64,000 bases of DNA from Aquimarina sp. U1-2 (GCF_017897595.1 NZ_JAGKIK010000005.1:243731-307730), one strand, 5' to 3'. Positions 28,271 through 37,158 are shown, numbered from the stretch's first letter. Notes: generated by a model from the sequence alone, not told the origin. Program-made: numbers and translations.

Positions 28271-28651
28271 TTAATTTTTAATATAGGCGTACTTTTGAAG
28301 CATACTAAGATCGGTATATTCCAAGGCTTTTTGATGTGTCGCTTCCAGAACAACGAGAGGTGCTTTACCTTCTTTTTCTGCCTCTAACCATCTTGATATA
28401 CATAAACACCAACGGTCTCCGGGATGAAGTCCTGGAAAATTCCAATAGGGTATGGCAGTAGACAAATCATTTCCACGAGATTTTGTGAACCTAAGAAAAT
28501 CTTCAGTAACTACTGCACATACAACATGAGTGCCAACATCATCTTTCATTGTTCGACATAATCCGTCTCTAAAATATCCTGTCAACGGATTTTCACAGCA
28601 AGATGCCAGCGCAGTACCTAAAACATTTAATTCAGTTTTCATAGCTATCAA
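28271..28651 (-). CDS. DUF2237 family protein
   Basis: A 126-residue cytosolic protein matching the DUF2237 family: NVLGTALASCCENPLTGYFRDGLC, THVVCAVVTEDFLRFTKSRGNDL, PGLHPGDRWCLC and EATHQKALEYT. The clustered conserved cysteines (CC, C, C, CLC) suggest a metal or thiol site, but no activity is established for the family. The ATG may be 28651 or the Met three codons in. The start overlaps the stop of the upstream hypothetical gene by 4 bases (ATGA-type), so the two are translated together. Confidence 0.88.
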   Translation of the reverse strand: MIAMKTELNVLGTALASCCENPLTGYFRDGLCRTMKDDVGTHVVCAVVTEDFLRFTKSRGNDLSTAIPYWNFPGLHPGDRWCLCISRWLEAEKEGKAPLVVLEATHQKALEYTDLSMLQKYAYIKN

Positions 28652-29079
28652 ACCGTATCTACATGTGGATATCTGTGGTCATAGTCAGTTTTCATTTTTA
28701 CAAGCTTCTGAAAAAAGATACGGTTTTCTTTATGCGTACGATTATTTTTAAAATGTACAAATTTACCCTGAGCATGAATACTTACCCCATTGGTTTTGTA
28801 CATATAAAACTGATAATACGGTATTACCCAGACAAAGTTTCTAAGTCCTTTATTCATCGATACTAAAATTCCGTTAGGTCGCAATTCTATACTACCATAC
28901 GTAAGATCAGATACTGTGTTCAGGTACTTGCTTAAACTCGGACTTACTTCATCAATAATCATTCTTTTAGAACCAATTCCTTTCATTTTAATGGCCTGAA
29001 GAAACGAAAACGGTCTACCAACCATAGCATTTATTGTTTTGGTAGTCTCTTTATTATTGTATGTTGTTTCTAAAACCAT
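28648..29079 (-). CDS. Hypothetical protein (flavobacterial)
   Basis: A 143-residue soluble protein without signal peptide or membrane segment. It is basic, with a stretch of beta-strand-like sequence (LRNFVWVIPYYQFYMYKT) and a Lys-rich, helical C-terminus. I do not recognise a family. It is coupled to the DUF2237 gene by a 4-base overlap, which supports both being real. The promoter is probably in the 160-base gap before it, since the small gene upstream ends at 29240. Confidence 0.7.
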   Translation of the reverse strand: MVLETTYNNKETTKTINAMVGRPFSFLQAIKMKGIGSKRMIIDEVSPSLSKYLNTVSDLTYGSIELRPNGILVSMNKGLRNFVWVIPYYQFYMYKTNGVSIHAQGKFVHFKNNRTHKENRIFFQKLVKMKTDYDHRYPHVDTV

Positions 29080-29239
29080 TTTATTATGATGTTTATGAAA
29101 ACTCGAGATAACGTATGAAACCTTGTTACATAAAAATTGTTGAATTATTATTTATGTAAGTTTAAATATGCAATATGTACCTTAAGTTATACGAGATTTG
29201 ATTGTAGATCCTTTTTAAGAATAACATAAATATTTAGAT

Positions 29240-29464
29240 TTATGTTAGATCTGGCATACCTTTCAATCTTTTTTCTATTCTTCTTTTCTTCTCGGTAAGT
29301 CTTTTCATAAGATCCATAAGTTCTGAATCTTTCGTTTTTTTATAAATTTCATTGAGCCGAAGAACTAGAGATTTAGCCTCTCTCGAAGCAGCAACTCTAT
29401 CACTAGTAGTCATATTGCTCATCTTTCTATTCTCAAATTCTAATACTTCTTCAATTAATTTCAC
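29240..29464 (-). CDS. Small basic helical protein
   Basis: A 74-residue protein, entirely helical by composition: an acidic N-terminus (MKLIEEVLEFENRKM), SDRVAASREAKSLVLRLNEIYKK, then a very basic C-terminus (EKKRRIEKRLKG). The pattern suggests a two-helix coiled coil that might bind nucleic acid. No family recognised. It begins 33 bases after a second small gene (29498-29650) on the same strand. Its codon-level composition (many charged residues, no strings of rare codons) favours a real gene. Confidence 0.6.
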   Translation of the reverse strand: MKLIEEVLEFENRKMSNMTTSDRVAASREAKSLVLRLNEIYKKTKDSELMDLMKRLTEKKRRIEKRLKGMPDLT

Positions 29465-29497
29465 TCGTTTAAATTTTAGTAATTATTTAATAATACG

Positions 29498-29650
29498 CTA
29501 ATTATAAAATAAAGAACGTCTATAACTATTCCGTTCTCGTGTTAAGAAATTTAAACATTTTCTTTTGTAGGGTTCATCTAAATCTCTTAGTATTCCTTTT
29601 ACTTGGTAAACAAAATCAATCCTATGGCATTTTAATTCTTCAAAATTCAT
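29498..29650 (-). CDS. Possible small protein, 50 residues
   Basis: An ATG-initiated frame of 50 codons starting MNFEELKCHRIDFVY and ending RRSLFYN, preceded by GGAAGAAG about 4 bases before the ATG on the minus strand. It contains a helical segment with KRKCLNFLTRERNSYRR. It lies 33 bases upstream of the 74-residue gene in the same direction, and the pair could be one small operon. The evidence is a good ribosome site, sensible composition and position; I know no homologue. Confidence 0.45.
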   Translation of the reverse strand: MNFEELKCHRIDFVYQVKGILRDLDEPYKRKCLNFLTRERNSYRRSLFYN

Positions 29651-29800
29651 TTGTCTTCTTCCAAAAAAACATTATAAATATACTACTTGTTTAATTAATT
29701 TTAAATACCGTTAAACAAAAATTAACTTTTCCTTATATGTACATAGGTAGTACTATATCGTCTTAATGCTTATCAGATGCTATTTTACATACTTTAACAT

Positions 29801-29848
29801 CTAAATCAAAAAATCCAATCATCGTAATGATTGGATTTTTTGATTTAG
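29801..29848 (-). terminator. Long perfect hairpin terminator, likely bidirectional
   Basis: A 22-bp perfect inverted repeat (29801-29822 with 29827-29848) with a 4-base loop. Each arm contains a six-A/six-T run, so it reads as a rho-independent terminator on either strand. It lies 286 bases beyond the DUF4374 gene end on the minus strand and is the first terminator-like structure for that iron-uptake operon. Confidence 0.75.
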
Positions 29849-29882
29849 ATCGCATTACGCTAAACCTAGTTTTACTATTTAC

Positions 29883-29958
29883 AGTCAACGATTGACACTA
29901 TATTTTTGTGCTTAAGATCACCAAATCTCATGAATTTGTAGTGATCCTGGCGTTGACT
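29883..29958. other. Nested inverted repeats, possible structured RNA
   Basis: AGTCAACG (29883-29890) pairs with CGTTGACT (29951-29958). Enclosed by this is a second stem of GATCAC (29916-29921) with GTGATC (29941-29946), extended by CAAAT/ATTTG. A TAnnTTTG-type box (TATTTTTG, 29901-29908) lies in between on the plus strand. It could be part of the 3' untranslated region of the DUF4374 transcript or a small RNA. The strand is not decided. Confidence 0.3.
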
Positions 29959-30133
29959 TATCCTGTTTACGCGGGCGCAAATTTAATAATATATCTCAAT
30001 TGATTGCTATCGAACTGTGTAAAATTATTAAAGAATAAATTCTTCACAACTATCTAAGTTTGATGATAAAAGCCGATCCTATGACAATCAACTTAACTGA
30101 AATTTACTATCAAATAATTACGGCTAAGGCTAA

Positions 30134-31417
30134 TCAATTATTATTTGCGATATTATAGACTCCCGAAATATCGGCGCCTGTAATTTCAAAAGCTTTTTCT
30201 ACAACTTCTGTATTGGTATTGTAACTGAAATAAGCGTTTTCTGTAGCATTAGCAACAGGAAAAAATATAGTATTTCCATCAAAAAATACTTGTCCGCCAG
30301 AAAATACACCAACAGCAGGAATATTCGCAATTGGTGTCACGGTAAACGCATTAAGGTCTAAAAAACACCAACGTGCCGATTCAGCAGAAAATAGTATAGA
30401 AAGAATTTCTTGAGTTTGAGCAGGAGTAAGGTTTGCTAAATTACCACCTACGCTAAGTATAATATCAATAGCCGCTTGCGGTGTTTCTGAATTTACTTTA
30501 GCAATAGCTTTACCATTATTCAAAACATAAAAATTGTTGAAGGTTGGAAGAAAAACGTTAGAAGGGTTCAAAGCTCGTGCAGGTTCAAAAACATAATCAG
30601 GGTCAATTTCATTACTTCCTGCAGGAATTTTATTAACTCTACCCCAAACCTGGCCACCTGTATAATTACCGGCATCTGCAACATATAAATTTCCCGAATC
30701 GTCTATCAAACGCTGACCGAAATTATTAAATGTAATGATATCTGAAACACCATTGCCATTACGCTGTGTGTCGCCAACAAACTGTCCTGTAATTAAGTTT
30801 GCTTGATGTAAGATGAAAGAGGAAAAAGACTCACCTGTTACATTACCTCTTATCGGAGCAAAAACATCATCTCCCCTAAAAATAAAGCGTTGGTAGCGTT
30901 GATCAATATCTCCTGGTACGAAGCCCTCATTCATATCTACTCCATCTATGATTTGTAGCGTTGTTGGATTAAAAATAGTAATATTATCTGGTGTTGCCCT
31001 GTCTTGAAAAACACCAAACTCAGCATCACGTACATCAATTCTAAATGAGCCTGCATTGAGCGTAGGTAGCGTTCCGATCTCAAACAAATCACCATTTTCA
31101 CTAACTACATATTTAGAGTACCCCGGAGATTCATCGGGTCTAGCTAGAAAAATAGCATGATTGTAAATAGAGTTAGGAAAAAAACGAGGAAAATCAATAC
31201 CGTCTGAAAGATCTATGGTTCCAGAAGGTAAATTTTCAAAATATTTTACACGAGCGGTATTTGAAGAGGTTGTACCTACTACTATAAATCCCGAGGTTTT
31301 GATATTATTTACATCTCCAAGATCAGCTAAATCATTAAGTCCATCATCACAAGAAGTGTGTATGAAAATGAATAAATATATCATTATAATGGCACATTTT
31401 TTCAACATATAGTTCAT
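30134..31417 (-). CDS. DUF4374 surface lipoprotein (XusB-like siderophore-binding candidate)
   Basis: A 427-residue lipoprotein. ATG 31417 (or 31408) is chosen because it gives a clean lipobox signal (MIYLFIFIHTSCDDG) and avoids a long unrelated N-terminal extension into the receptor gene. The mature part has repeated blades of DUF4374 type (for example NTARVKYFENLPSGTIDLSDG, VPGDIDQRYQRFIFRGDDVF, VWGRVNKIPAGSNEIDPDYVF). As I recall, XusB of Bacteroides thetaiotaomicron, a siderophore-binding surface lipoprotein, belongs to this family. It follows the receptor gene by 16 bases; together with the PepSY gene this makes an uptake triad. Ferric-siderophore capture is inferred. Confidence 0.8.
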   Translation of the reverse strand: MNYMLKKCAIIMIYLFIFIHTSCDDGLNDLADLGDVNNIKTSGFIVVGTTSSNTARVKYFENLPSGTIDLSDGIDFPRFFPNSIYNHAIFLARPDESPGYSKYVVSENGDLFEIGTLPTLNAGSFRIDVRDAEFGVFQDRATPDNITIFNPTTLQIIDGVDMNEGFVPGDIDQRYQRFIFRGDDVFAPIRGNVTGESFSSFILHQANLITGQFVGDTQRNGNGVSDIITFNNFGQRLIDDSGNLYVADAGNYTGGQVWGRVNKIPAGSNEIDPDYVFEPARALNPSNVFLPTFNNFYVLNNGKAIAKVNSETPQAAIDIILSVGGNLANLTPAQTQEILSILFSAESARWCFLDLNAFTVTPIANIPAVGVFSGGQVFFDGNTIFFPVANATENAYFSYNTNTEVVEKAFEITGADISGVYNIANNN

Positions 31418-31433
31418 GATTTGACAAAAGGTA

Positions 31434-33833
31434 TTATTGTAGTGAATAACTAATTTTAAATGCATAATTAATGCCAGGTCGGGGAATTCTGAAATTATCA
31501 AAAATTTCTTGATCAAATATATTTTGAACCGCAAGTGAGCATACCAAGTTCTGTTCTGGTAAAATATAGGAGATATTAGCATTATTTAAATGCTGTCTTG
31601 GCACTACAAACGCAGGGTTCGCACTGTCCAAATCGATAACTTCATTTACACTAAAACGATCTACAAACAGATAGTTCCAGGATAGCTCTAGATTATTTTT
31701 ACTTCGGAAAATATTTTCTAAAGTATAATTAGCGGTAACATTGAAAAATAGATTAGGTATATTAGGTACCGAAGAACCTTCAGATCCACCTGAAGATCTT
31801 ATGTCATTAGATTTACCAATTTCCAATTGCTGATATGTGAAGCTTCCATTAAAACTTAGATTTGAGAAAGGTCTAAATCTGCTCCCTAATTCAATTCCAA
31901 TACTTTCTACATTAGCCTCATTAATGAATTGGGAATTTTCAGGTCCAAAGGGGACAGGTCTTATCAAATTTTCCTGATCCCGAAGAAAACCACTTACATC
32001 TAACGAAATAAATCTATTGTTAGTTAAATTTTTTTCATAACGCGCGCCGACATTTATATTATTACTTTGTTCTGGTCTTAATTCAAAATTAGGGACGATG
32101 GCGGCAAAATCTCCAAATACCTCATTCTGTGTGGGCAAACGCAGTGTTCTTTCAAAACTGGATCGTAAAAATATCTCTGTCGACATTTGATATTTGACCC
32201 CAAACCCAAACCCATCATTATTACTTTTTACTGTTCTCAAAGGGATTTCAGTAATGCCCGACGCGATAAATTCGATAGATCTAGCACTATAATCATAGTT
32301 TTTATAAAACCCTATTGCAGTTAATTTTTTATCAAAGAAAGTGGTATTTAATTCGGTACCAAACACATTAGATCTTAGTTTTGAAGGTATTGTATTGGGA
32401 TCGATTTGTTCGCCATCGATTTCTATACGAGTACCGATCGGATCTTCTCCGTCAATTTCTATTCCGTAGTTAAACTCAGATATTACAAATTGTACATTAT
32501 CGCTAATAGCATAGCTAGCGGTAATTCTATGGGCAGTTCCTATACTTTCTCCTTTGCGTGCAATCGGAATTCCAAAGATTTCAGAGCCTCTGCTATTTTC
32601 AGTAACTAATCGTTCTCCTCGCCAATTGTAAAATGCAGTAGTGCTATCGTTGGTTGTATTGATTGATCTAGCATATAATCCTGAGTAATTGAATTTGAGT
32701 TTTTCTTTGAAGAACGCTTTTTTATAATTTAATTTTTGAACTACCACCGTAGCTTCAGTTTCAGCTTCTCCTACGGCTAATCCTGTTATAAAAGTTCCTT
32801 GTTGTATTTGGTTATCTCTTTTTGAAAATAGAGCAGATACTTGTAGTTCATCGGCCCACGGAACATCATGAATGCTAAGTGAGGCTTCTACTAATGAAGA
32901 TCGAAATCTGTCATGAAACCGTGTGGCGTTGATTCTCTCTTCGGTTATGCTCTCTACTGTACCGTCGGTGCGAAGATTTTCCACAATATTTGGGATATCT
33001 CTCATTTCGTAATCATTATCGGTATAATTAATAAATGATGAGATAGAAGCCGATAGATTTTCGTTAAAATTATAGTTTCCATGAAGGGAGAAGCGATGTG
33101 TATTAAATGAACCCACTGAATATGAAGTTCGTAAGATATTACCTCCAATTTTTAAAGGAACTAAATTAAGACCTCCGCCCAAAGCGTCTGTGCCAACATT
33201 TACGGGTATAATACCTTTATAAATATCCAAACGCTCCAATGCATCAACGGGTATAAAGTTTAATTGTAGTGCACCACCGTATAATTCTATTGGCATCCCG
33301 TCGTAGTAAGTTCTAACGGCTTGCCCCGTTAATCCATTTAAATTTATGTTTAGATTGCTCCCTAATCCTCCACTTTGTCTAACAACAACACCAGTAGACT
33401 GTTTCAAAACATCTTCGACCCCTAATGCCTGATCTTTACTTTTTTGAATATCTAACGAAGTAATGGCAACGACATTTTCTGTAAGTAATTTACTTTTGGT
33501 TTTACCGGTTACTAAAACATTATCCAAATCTTCTACAGTGGTAGTAAGAATAAAATTTTGTGTAAGATTTTTAGTAATAGTAATTTGCGTTTTTTGAGTC
33601 TTAAATCCTAAAGAACTTACCGATATACTGTATCGCCCTGGTTTTATATTATCCATACGATAACGACCATTTTCATCAGTTATAGCATATTTGTTATCCA
33701 AACTAAGAACAACATTTGCAAAAGGTATTGCCAAACGATTATCATCTACTACTTTTCCGGAAATAGTGAAACTATCTTGACTAAATACTACTAGTGGTAA
33801 CCATAATAGTACAATCAAATAAAATTTACCCAT
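31434..33833 (-). CDS. TonB-dependent siderophore-type receptor (XusA-like)
   Basis: A 799-residue outer-membrane transporter from ATG 33833. The in-frame ATG at 33854 lies at or before the expected transcription start and is rejected. Signal peptide to about residue 18 (VVFSQ), carboxypeptidase-like domain (about 20-100), TonB/plug region (GLGSNLNINLNGLTGQAVRTYYDG about 150-175) and barrel ending AFKISYSLQ. The plug wording, GVKYQMSTEIFLRSSFERTLRLPTQNEVFGD and RPEQSNNINVGARYEKN fit ferric-siderophore/haem receptors. A promoter -7 box and a 17-bp palindrome lie just upstream although the PepSY gene is only about 80 bases away, so it has its own promoter within the module. Confidence 0.93.
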   Translation of the reverse strand: MGKFYLIVLLWLPLVVFSQDSFTISGKVVDDNRLAIPFANVVLSLDNKYAITDENGRYRMDNIKPGRYSISVSSLGFKTQKTQITITKNLTQNFILTTTVEDLDNVLVTGKTKSKLLTENVVAITSLDIQKSKDQALGVEDVLKQSTGVVVRQSGGLGSNLNINLNGLTGQAVRTYYDGMPIELYGGALQLNFIPVDALERLDIYKGIIPVNVGTDALGGGLNLVPLKIGGNILRTSYSVGSFNTHRFSLHGNYNFNENLSASISSFINYTDNDYEMRDIPNIVENLRTDGTVESITEERINATRFHDRFRSSLVEASLSIHDVPWADELQVSALFSKRDNQIQQGTFITGLAVGEAETEATVVVQKLNYKKAFFKEKLKFNYSGLYARSINTTNDSTTAFYNWRGERLVTENSRGSEIFGIPIARKGESIGTAHRITASYAISDNVQFVISEFNYGIEIDGEDPIGTRIEIDGEQIDPNTIPSKLRSNVFGTELNTTFFDKKLTAIGFYKNYDYSARSIEFIASGITEIPLRTVKSNNDGFGFGVKYQMSTEIFLRSSFERTLRLPTQNEVFGDFAAIVPNFELRPEQSNNINVGARYEKNLTNNRFISLDVSGFLRDQENLIRPVPFGPENSQFINEANVESIGIELGSRFRPFSNLSFNGSFTYQQLEIGKSNDIRSSGGSEGSSVPNIPNLFFNVTANYTLENIFRSKNNLELSWNYLFVDRFSVNEVIDLDSANPAFVVPRQHLNNANISYILPEQNLVCSLAVQNIFDQEIFDNFRIPRPGINYAFKISYSLQ

Positions 33834-33861
33834 GTTATAATGTATTCCATACAAATTTGAG

Positions 33862-33894
33862 CAAATATATAAGGTTATTTTTAATTATTCTAAA
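33862..33894 (-). promoter_or_regulatory. Receptor promoter with overlapping iron-type operator
   Basis: On the minus strand a -7 box TATATTTG (33869-33862) lies 28 bases before ATG 33833. The -33 region is covered by an imperfect 17-bp palindrome (33878-33894) with one perfect half-site ATTCTAAA read on the plus strand. The same palindrome occurs at four other promoters in this window. Confidence 0.6.
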
Positions 33895-33934
33895 TAAAAA
33901 TAAATTTTAATCGTAGTAGACGTATTTAAGGTCA

Positions 33935-35599
33935 CTAATTTTTCACAAAGTTTTGAAGAACCGGGGTAGGTGGTTTTACATGTGTTTTGCTTTTGGTGTT
34001 TTTCTTTTCTTTATCACTTGATGATTGATTTTTTGTTTCATCTTTTAATTTTGAGTAAGAAAAGCAAAAAAGTAAACTTGAAATTCCTATGATAAGCCAA
34101 GTCATATCGACACAAAATATATAGTATTGTTGATTAACCAAAGTTATCCAGATCCAGTCTCCGGTTACTAAACCATTGGCTACAGGGATGAGAAGACCTA
34201 AAACTCCACCTATCAGAATATAATTGCGGTTAAGCGCACGATAGTTATTCCAATAAAGTCCGGCTATACTAAGACTCAACCAGCCTAAAAAGAAGATGGT
34301 ATTTACATATACGATACGATCTGCTACTGCTAGCGGTACTATTTTGTTAGCAATAAAAATCAAAGCTAATGCAGGAAACATAGATAAAGTTATCGCCAGA
34401 TACACTTTGGTCACCCTGTGGTGAAAACGCCGCTGTGCTTCTGTATACCTTTTGTTGTCTCGCGCTGTTCGCCATATCATAACTCCGCTAATTATGATGT
34501 AACAGGTAATCATTGCTAAAATAAAATAGATAATTTTTAAAAATAAACCACCATAAGTAGCATAATGTAACTTGATTAATACGCCATATGCTCCTTCTGA
34601 ATATGATTTATCATCTGGTTGCACTGCTTGTAACAATTCTCCTGTTTTATAACTATAAACAAAAATGCCATCACCGGCTATACCTGTAAGATCATCTATT
34701 CTTGCATTTACAGTACCATCTTCTTTTCCAAAATTAGTGCTATACAATAAGGTGACTTCTTTGTTGGGATACGTTTCTGTTAATTCACTATAAATACTAT
34801 TTAAACTTACTTGTCCCTCTATTACTTTTGCATTCTTATCATAAGTAATACCTGCATCCGGTCGAACTGCCTTGATAATTTCATTGGTATCCCCATCGAA
34901 CATCAAGAATGCGCTAGGAGCCAATAAAAGGATGGATAAACCCAACAATGCTCCGGTAACGGCATAAATTATCTGAAATGGTAAAGCTATAAAACCTAAA
35001 GAAACATGCCCATTAGTCCAAATTTGTTTCCATTTTCCTTTAACAGTAAAGGCGTAAAATTTAGTAATAATATTTTTCCAATGGGTTAAAACACCGGTAA
35101 TAATAGCAAAGAGAAAGAAAAATGCAACGAATCCAGAAATGTATAGCCCTGCTACGGGAATTTGATGAAAAAAGTGCAGCTCATACAGGGTTCTTGCCAT
35201 ATGAGTTTTTGGTTCTCCTGTAGTGTGTATTTTATATGTTATTGGATGAATTTGAGCTTCAAACCGTTCTGAAGTACCATCGGTTGTTTTTTGATACCCA
35301 TAAAGGTGCACAAAGGGATCTGTTTTTTTTGGAGGAACTAAACTAAAACGATAACTAGTATCAAAATTTGGGTTTTCGTTTTGGATAATGGTTAATATTC
35401 GATCGTAATCTACATCTGTTGGTGGTGGAGCTTCAAAACGTGCTTCAGGATTCTCCCAAGGGTATAGTTCTTCCATAAACAACGCTACCGCACCTGCATA
35501 AAATATAATAAAAAGCGCAAAACTAATAACAATTCCAGAGACGGTATGCGTGTGAAAAACAATATTGTGTAGTCTTGGTTTTAATGCTTTTAATTTCAT
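33935..35599 (-). CDS. PepSY-domain inner-membrane iron reductase (XusC/FoxB-like)
   Basis: A 554-residue PepSY-associated TM protein. There are membrane helices near residues 12-40, 150-175, 200-235, 350-375 and a set at 395-500, with periplasmic PepSY-like segments between them (for example IHPITYKIHTTGEPKTHMARTLYELHFFHQ and DGIFVYSYKTGELLQ). Conserved His residues in HTHTVSGI (about 17), ELHFFHQ and LKLHYATYGG are likely haem ligands of this b-type ferric reductase family. It would reduce siderophore iron in the periplasm. The C-terminal tail is Lys/Ser-rich and cytosolic. It lies between the two small membrane proteins and the receptor. Confidence 0.88.
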   Translation of the reverse strand: MKLKALKPRLHNIVFHTHTVSGIVISFALFIIFYAGAVALFMEELYPWENPEARFEAPPPTDVDYDRILTIIQNENPNFDTSYRFSLVPPKKTDPFVHLYGYQKTTDGTSERFEAQIHPITYKIHTTGEPKTHMARTLYELHFFHQIPVAGLYISGFVAFFFLFAIITGVLTHWKNIITKFYAFTVKGKWKQIWTNGHVSLGFIALPFQIIYAVTGALLGLSILLLAPSAFLMFDGDTNEIIKAVRPDAGITYDKNAKVIEGQVSLNSIYSELTETYPNKEVTLLYSTNFGKEDGTVNARIDDLTGIAGDGIFVYSYKTGELLQAVQPDDKSYSEGAYGVLIKLHYATYGGLFLKIIYFILAMITCYIIISGVMIWRTARDNKRYTEAQRRFHHRVTKVYLAITLSMFPALALIFIANKIVPLAVADRIVYVNTIFFLGWLSLSIAGLYWNNYRALNRNYILIGGVLGLLIPVANGLVTGDWIWITLVNQQYYIFCVDMTWLIIGISSLLFCFSYSKLKDETKNQSSSDKEKKNTKSKTHVKPPTPVLQNFVKN

Positions 35600-35618
35600 A
35601 CGAATCAGACTTTTTACG

Positions 35619-35900
35619 TTATTTATTAATAAAAATAATTCCGGCGCATATCAAAATTATGATGATATAAGTCGCCCAGGCCTTCCATCCGTTTTTAAAC
35701 AAAAAAGGAACTATTAATAATATAGACCATAAGAAAAATGATGAATAAGCCGAGGTTATAAGTAATCCTGCTTTTTCGCTAAGTAGGCTACCTATACTAT
35801 TATGAAATAATATCGTTACTAAATAACCGCCAAGTATCCCTGCAGTAATTTTAACAATACGTTGGCTATTACTTGATAAATGTTTTGGGTTCGCCGGCAT
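35619..35900 (-). CDS. Small membrane protein, DUF3649-like
   Basis: A 93-residue protein with three predicted helices (about 12-32, 42-60, 68-90; ILGGYLVTILFHN, FFLWSILLIVPFLF). Size, helix spacing and its place directly beside a PepSY reductase gene match the DUF3649 iron-transport-associated membrane proteins of proteobacterial siderophore operons. It starts 1 base after the upstream gene's stop and ends 19 bases before the PepSY gene. An accessory role in cytoplasmic-membrane iron handling is inferred. Confidence 0.7.
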   Translation of the reverse strand: MPANPKHLSSNSQRIVKITAGILGGYLVTILFHNSIGSLLSEKAGLLITSAYSSFFLWSILLIVPFLFKNGWKAWATYIIIILICAGIIFINK

Positions 35901-35901
35901 A

Positions 35902-36219
35902 TTACATTATGTTTTCAATGATAATAATTAAAATACTTAAGGTTGTTAAGAGGTACACTAATTTTTTATGCAGAGGTATTACAAATACAACAAGACAGCA
36001 GGCTAACGTGACTATCATAAAAAAAACAATGATACCAGTAAACATACCAAATTGCTGCGAAAGTAGAATAAATGAGCTTATAAGTAATACATAAGCAATA
36101 CCACGTACCAAGTTTGGTTTTGCTACTAGCTTCTTATGGAAAATAGCATGTTTATATGGAAAATGTGACGATTTTACATATAAAAATAAAATAGCTAGAA
36201 ATATGATCGAAATTGCCAT
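35902..36219 (-). CDS. Small membrane protein, DUF3325-like
   Basis: A 105-residue protein with three hydrophobic segments (about 1-14, 38-56, 58-80) and the SSHFPYKHAIFHKKL stretch near the N-terminus. DUF3325 proteins have this size and sit with DUF3649 and PepSY genes in ferric-siderophore loci. It is the first gene of the operon 36219 to 33935; its promoter with a palindromic operator lies at 36293-36321. The family assignment rests on size, topology and context and not on a decisive motif. Confidence 0.65.
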   Translation of the reverse strand: MAISIIFLAILFLYVKSSHFPYKHAIFHKKLVAKPNLVRGIAYVLLISSFILLSQQFGMFTGIIVFFMIVTLACCLVVFVIPLHKKLVYLLTTLSILIIIIENIM

Positions 36220-36292
36220 AATATTTATTAAAAGCGGCTAATAGACTATTTGTTAGAATATAGATGCATATATTCATATAGCTTACAACATA

Positions 36293-36321
36293 CAAACATA
36301 CCTATTTAAATCCAATCTAAA
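36293..36321 (-). promoter_or_regulatory. Promoter and iron-type operator of the DUF3325-DUF3649-PepSY operon
   Basis: Minus strand: -7 box TATGTTTG (36300-36293) and, over the -33 position, a 17-bp imperfect palindrome TTTAAATCCAATCTAAA (36305-36321, plus-strand reading) with a perfect AATCTAAA half-site. The start codon is 73 bases downstream. Confidence 0.55.
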
Positions 36322-36501
36322 TAAAAATAATTTTATATTTTTATGTTATTAATAAAAATGGGTTGGATTAATGTACTAATACGTTTTTTTAAGAATACAT
36401 CAGATTATATAAAAAGTGATTATGTAGGTTAACTATATAAATTATAAGCGAATTAAATGTTAAAAGCTGGATTACAATTTTAAAATTTTAGTATTTTAAG
36501 A

Positions 36502-37077
36502 ATGCTATTGAAAAAAGAAAATATGGGTAGAACGATTTTGTTAGTTAAAGGATTTGGTATCTTTCTGTTGAATACAATATACTGTAACGCACAGGCAGAA
36601 GAGTATCAAAACATCGATTCGAAATACTTTAAAAATTTATATCAAATCAATGATTCTCTATACCGTTCTGAACAACCTAGTAAAAAGGGTTTTCGTGAAT
36701 TAGAGGCAAAAGGTATAAAAACTGTTTTGAATGTTAGAAGGCTACGAGATGACACTAAAAAAGCAAGAGGTACCAGTCTGCAATTGCAGCGTTTGCCATT
36801 AAAAGCCGGAACTTTAACTAAAGAAGACCTTTTTAAAGCGCTGGACATCATAAAAAATTCTAAAAAACCATTACTTGTTCATTGTTGGCATGGTTCTGAT
36901 AGGACCGGAGCTATTATTGCCGCGTATCGAATTGTATTTGATGGTTGGTCTAAAGAAAAGGCAATACGAGAATTTCGTATTAAAGATTTTGGTTATCACG
37001 AAAAATGGTACCCCAATTTAATTGAACTTCTTAATAATCTGGACGTGAATCATATGCGTGATAAACTGGGTATTTAA
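36502..37077 (+). CDS. Secreted dual-specificity/tyrosine phosphatase family protein
   Basis: A 191-residue protein with an N-terminal signal sequence (hydrophobic 13-30, ending CNAQA) and a complete phosphatase signature HCWHGSDRTG at 127-136 (nucleophile Cys128, Arg134). An Asp general acid is probably contributed by the SEQPS-RRLRDDTKK region, and a C-terminal WSKEKAIREF helix is typical of DSP-like phosphatases. Such exported phosphatases dephosphorylate phosphotyrosine, polyphosphate or inositol phosphates; the substrate is unknown. Starts at 36502 and 36523 are both possible. It is convergent with the TSP3 lipoprotein gene. Confidence 0.85.
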   Translation: MLLKKENMGRTILLVKGFGIFLLNTIYCNAQAEEYQNIDSKYFKNLYQINDSLYRSEQPSKKGFRELEAKGIKTVLNVRRLRDDTKKARGTSLQLQRLPLKAGTLTKEDLFKALDIIKNSKKPLLVHCWHGSDRTGAIIAAYRIVFDGWSKEKAIREFRIKDFGYHEKWYPNLIELLNNLDVNHMRDKLGI

Positions 37078-37107
37078 TAATCTTTGAATATGTCAAATTG
37101 TAAATGA

Positions 37108-37138
37108 AACCCGGACTGTACTAGACATTGTCCGGGTT
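37108..37138. terminator. Shared hairpin between convergent genes
   Basis: A 9-bp perfect stem AACCCGGAC/GTCCGGGTT (37108-37116 with 37130-37138) and a 13-base loop. It sits 31 bases after the phosphatase stop and 21 bases after the TSP3 protein stop, so it can serve both. The T tract is weak. Confidence 0.6.
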
Positions 37139-37158
37139 GTATAGTTGGCTGTTGTTTT

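Larger units (their letters stand above)
29651..30133. other. Intergenic region with terminator and structured element
   Basis: A 483-base gap without protein genes. It includes a long perfect hairpin (29801-29848) and a nested inverted-repeat structure (29883-29958), both listed separately. The remaining sequence, 29959-30133, is AT-rich with no recognisable signal. Confidence 0.5.
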
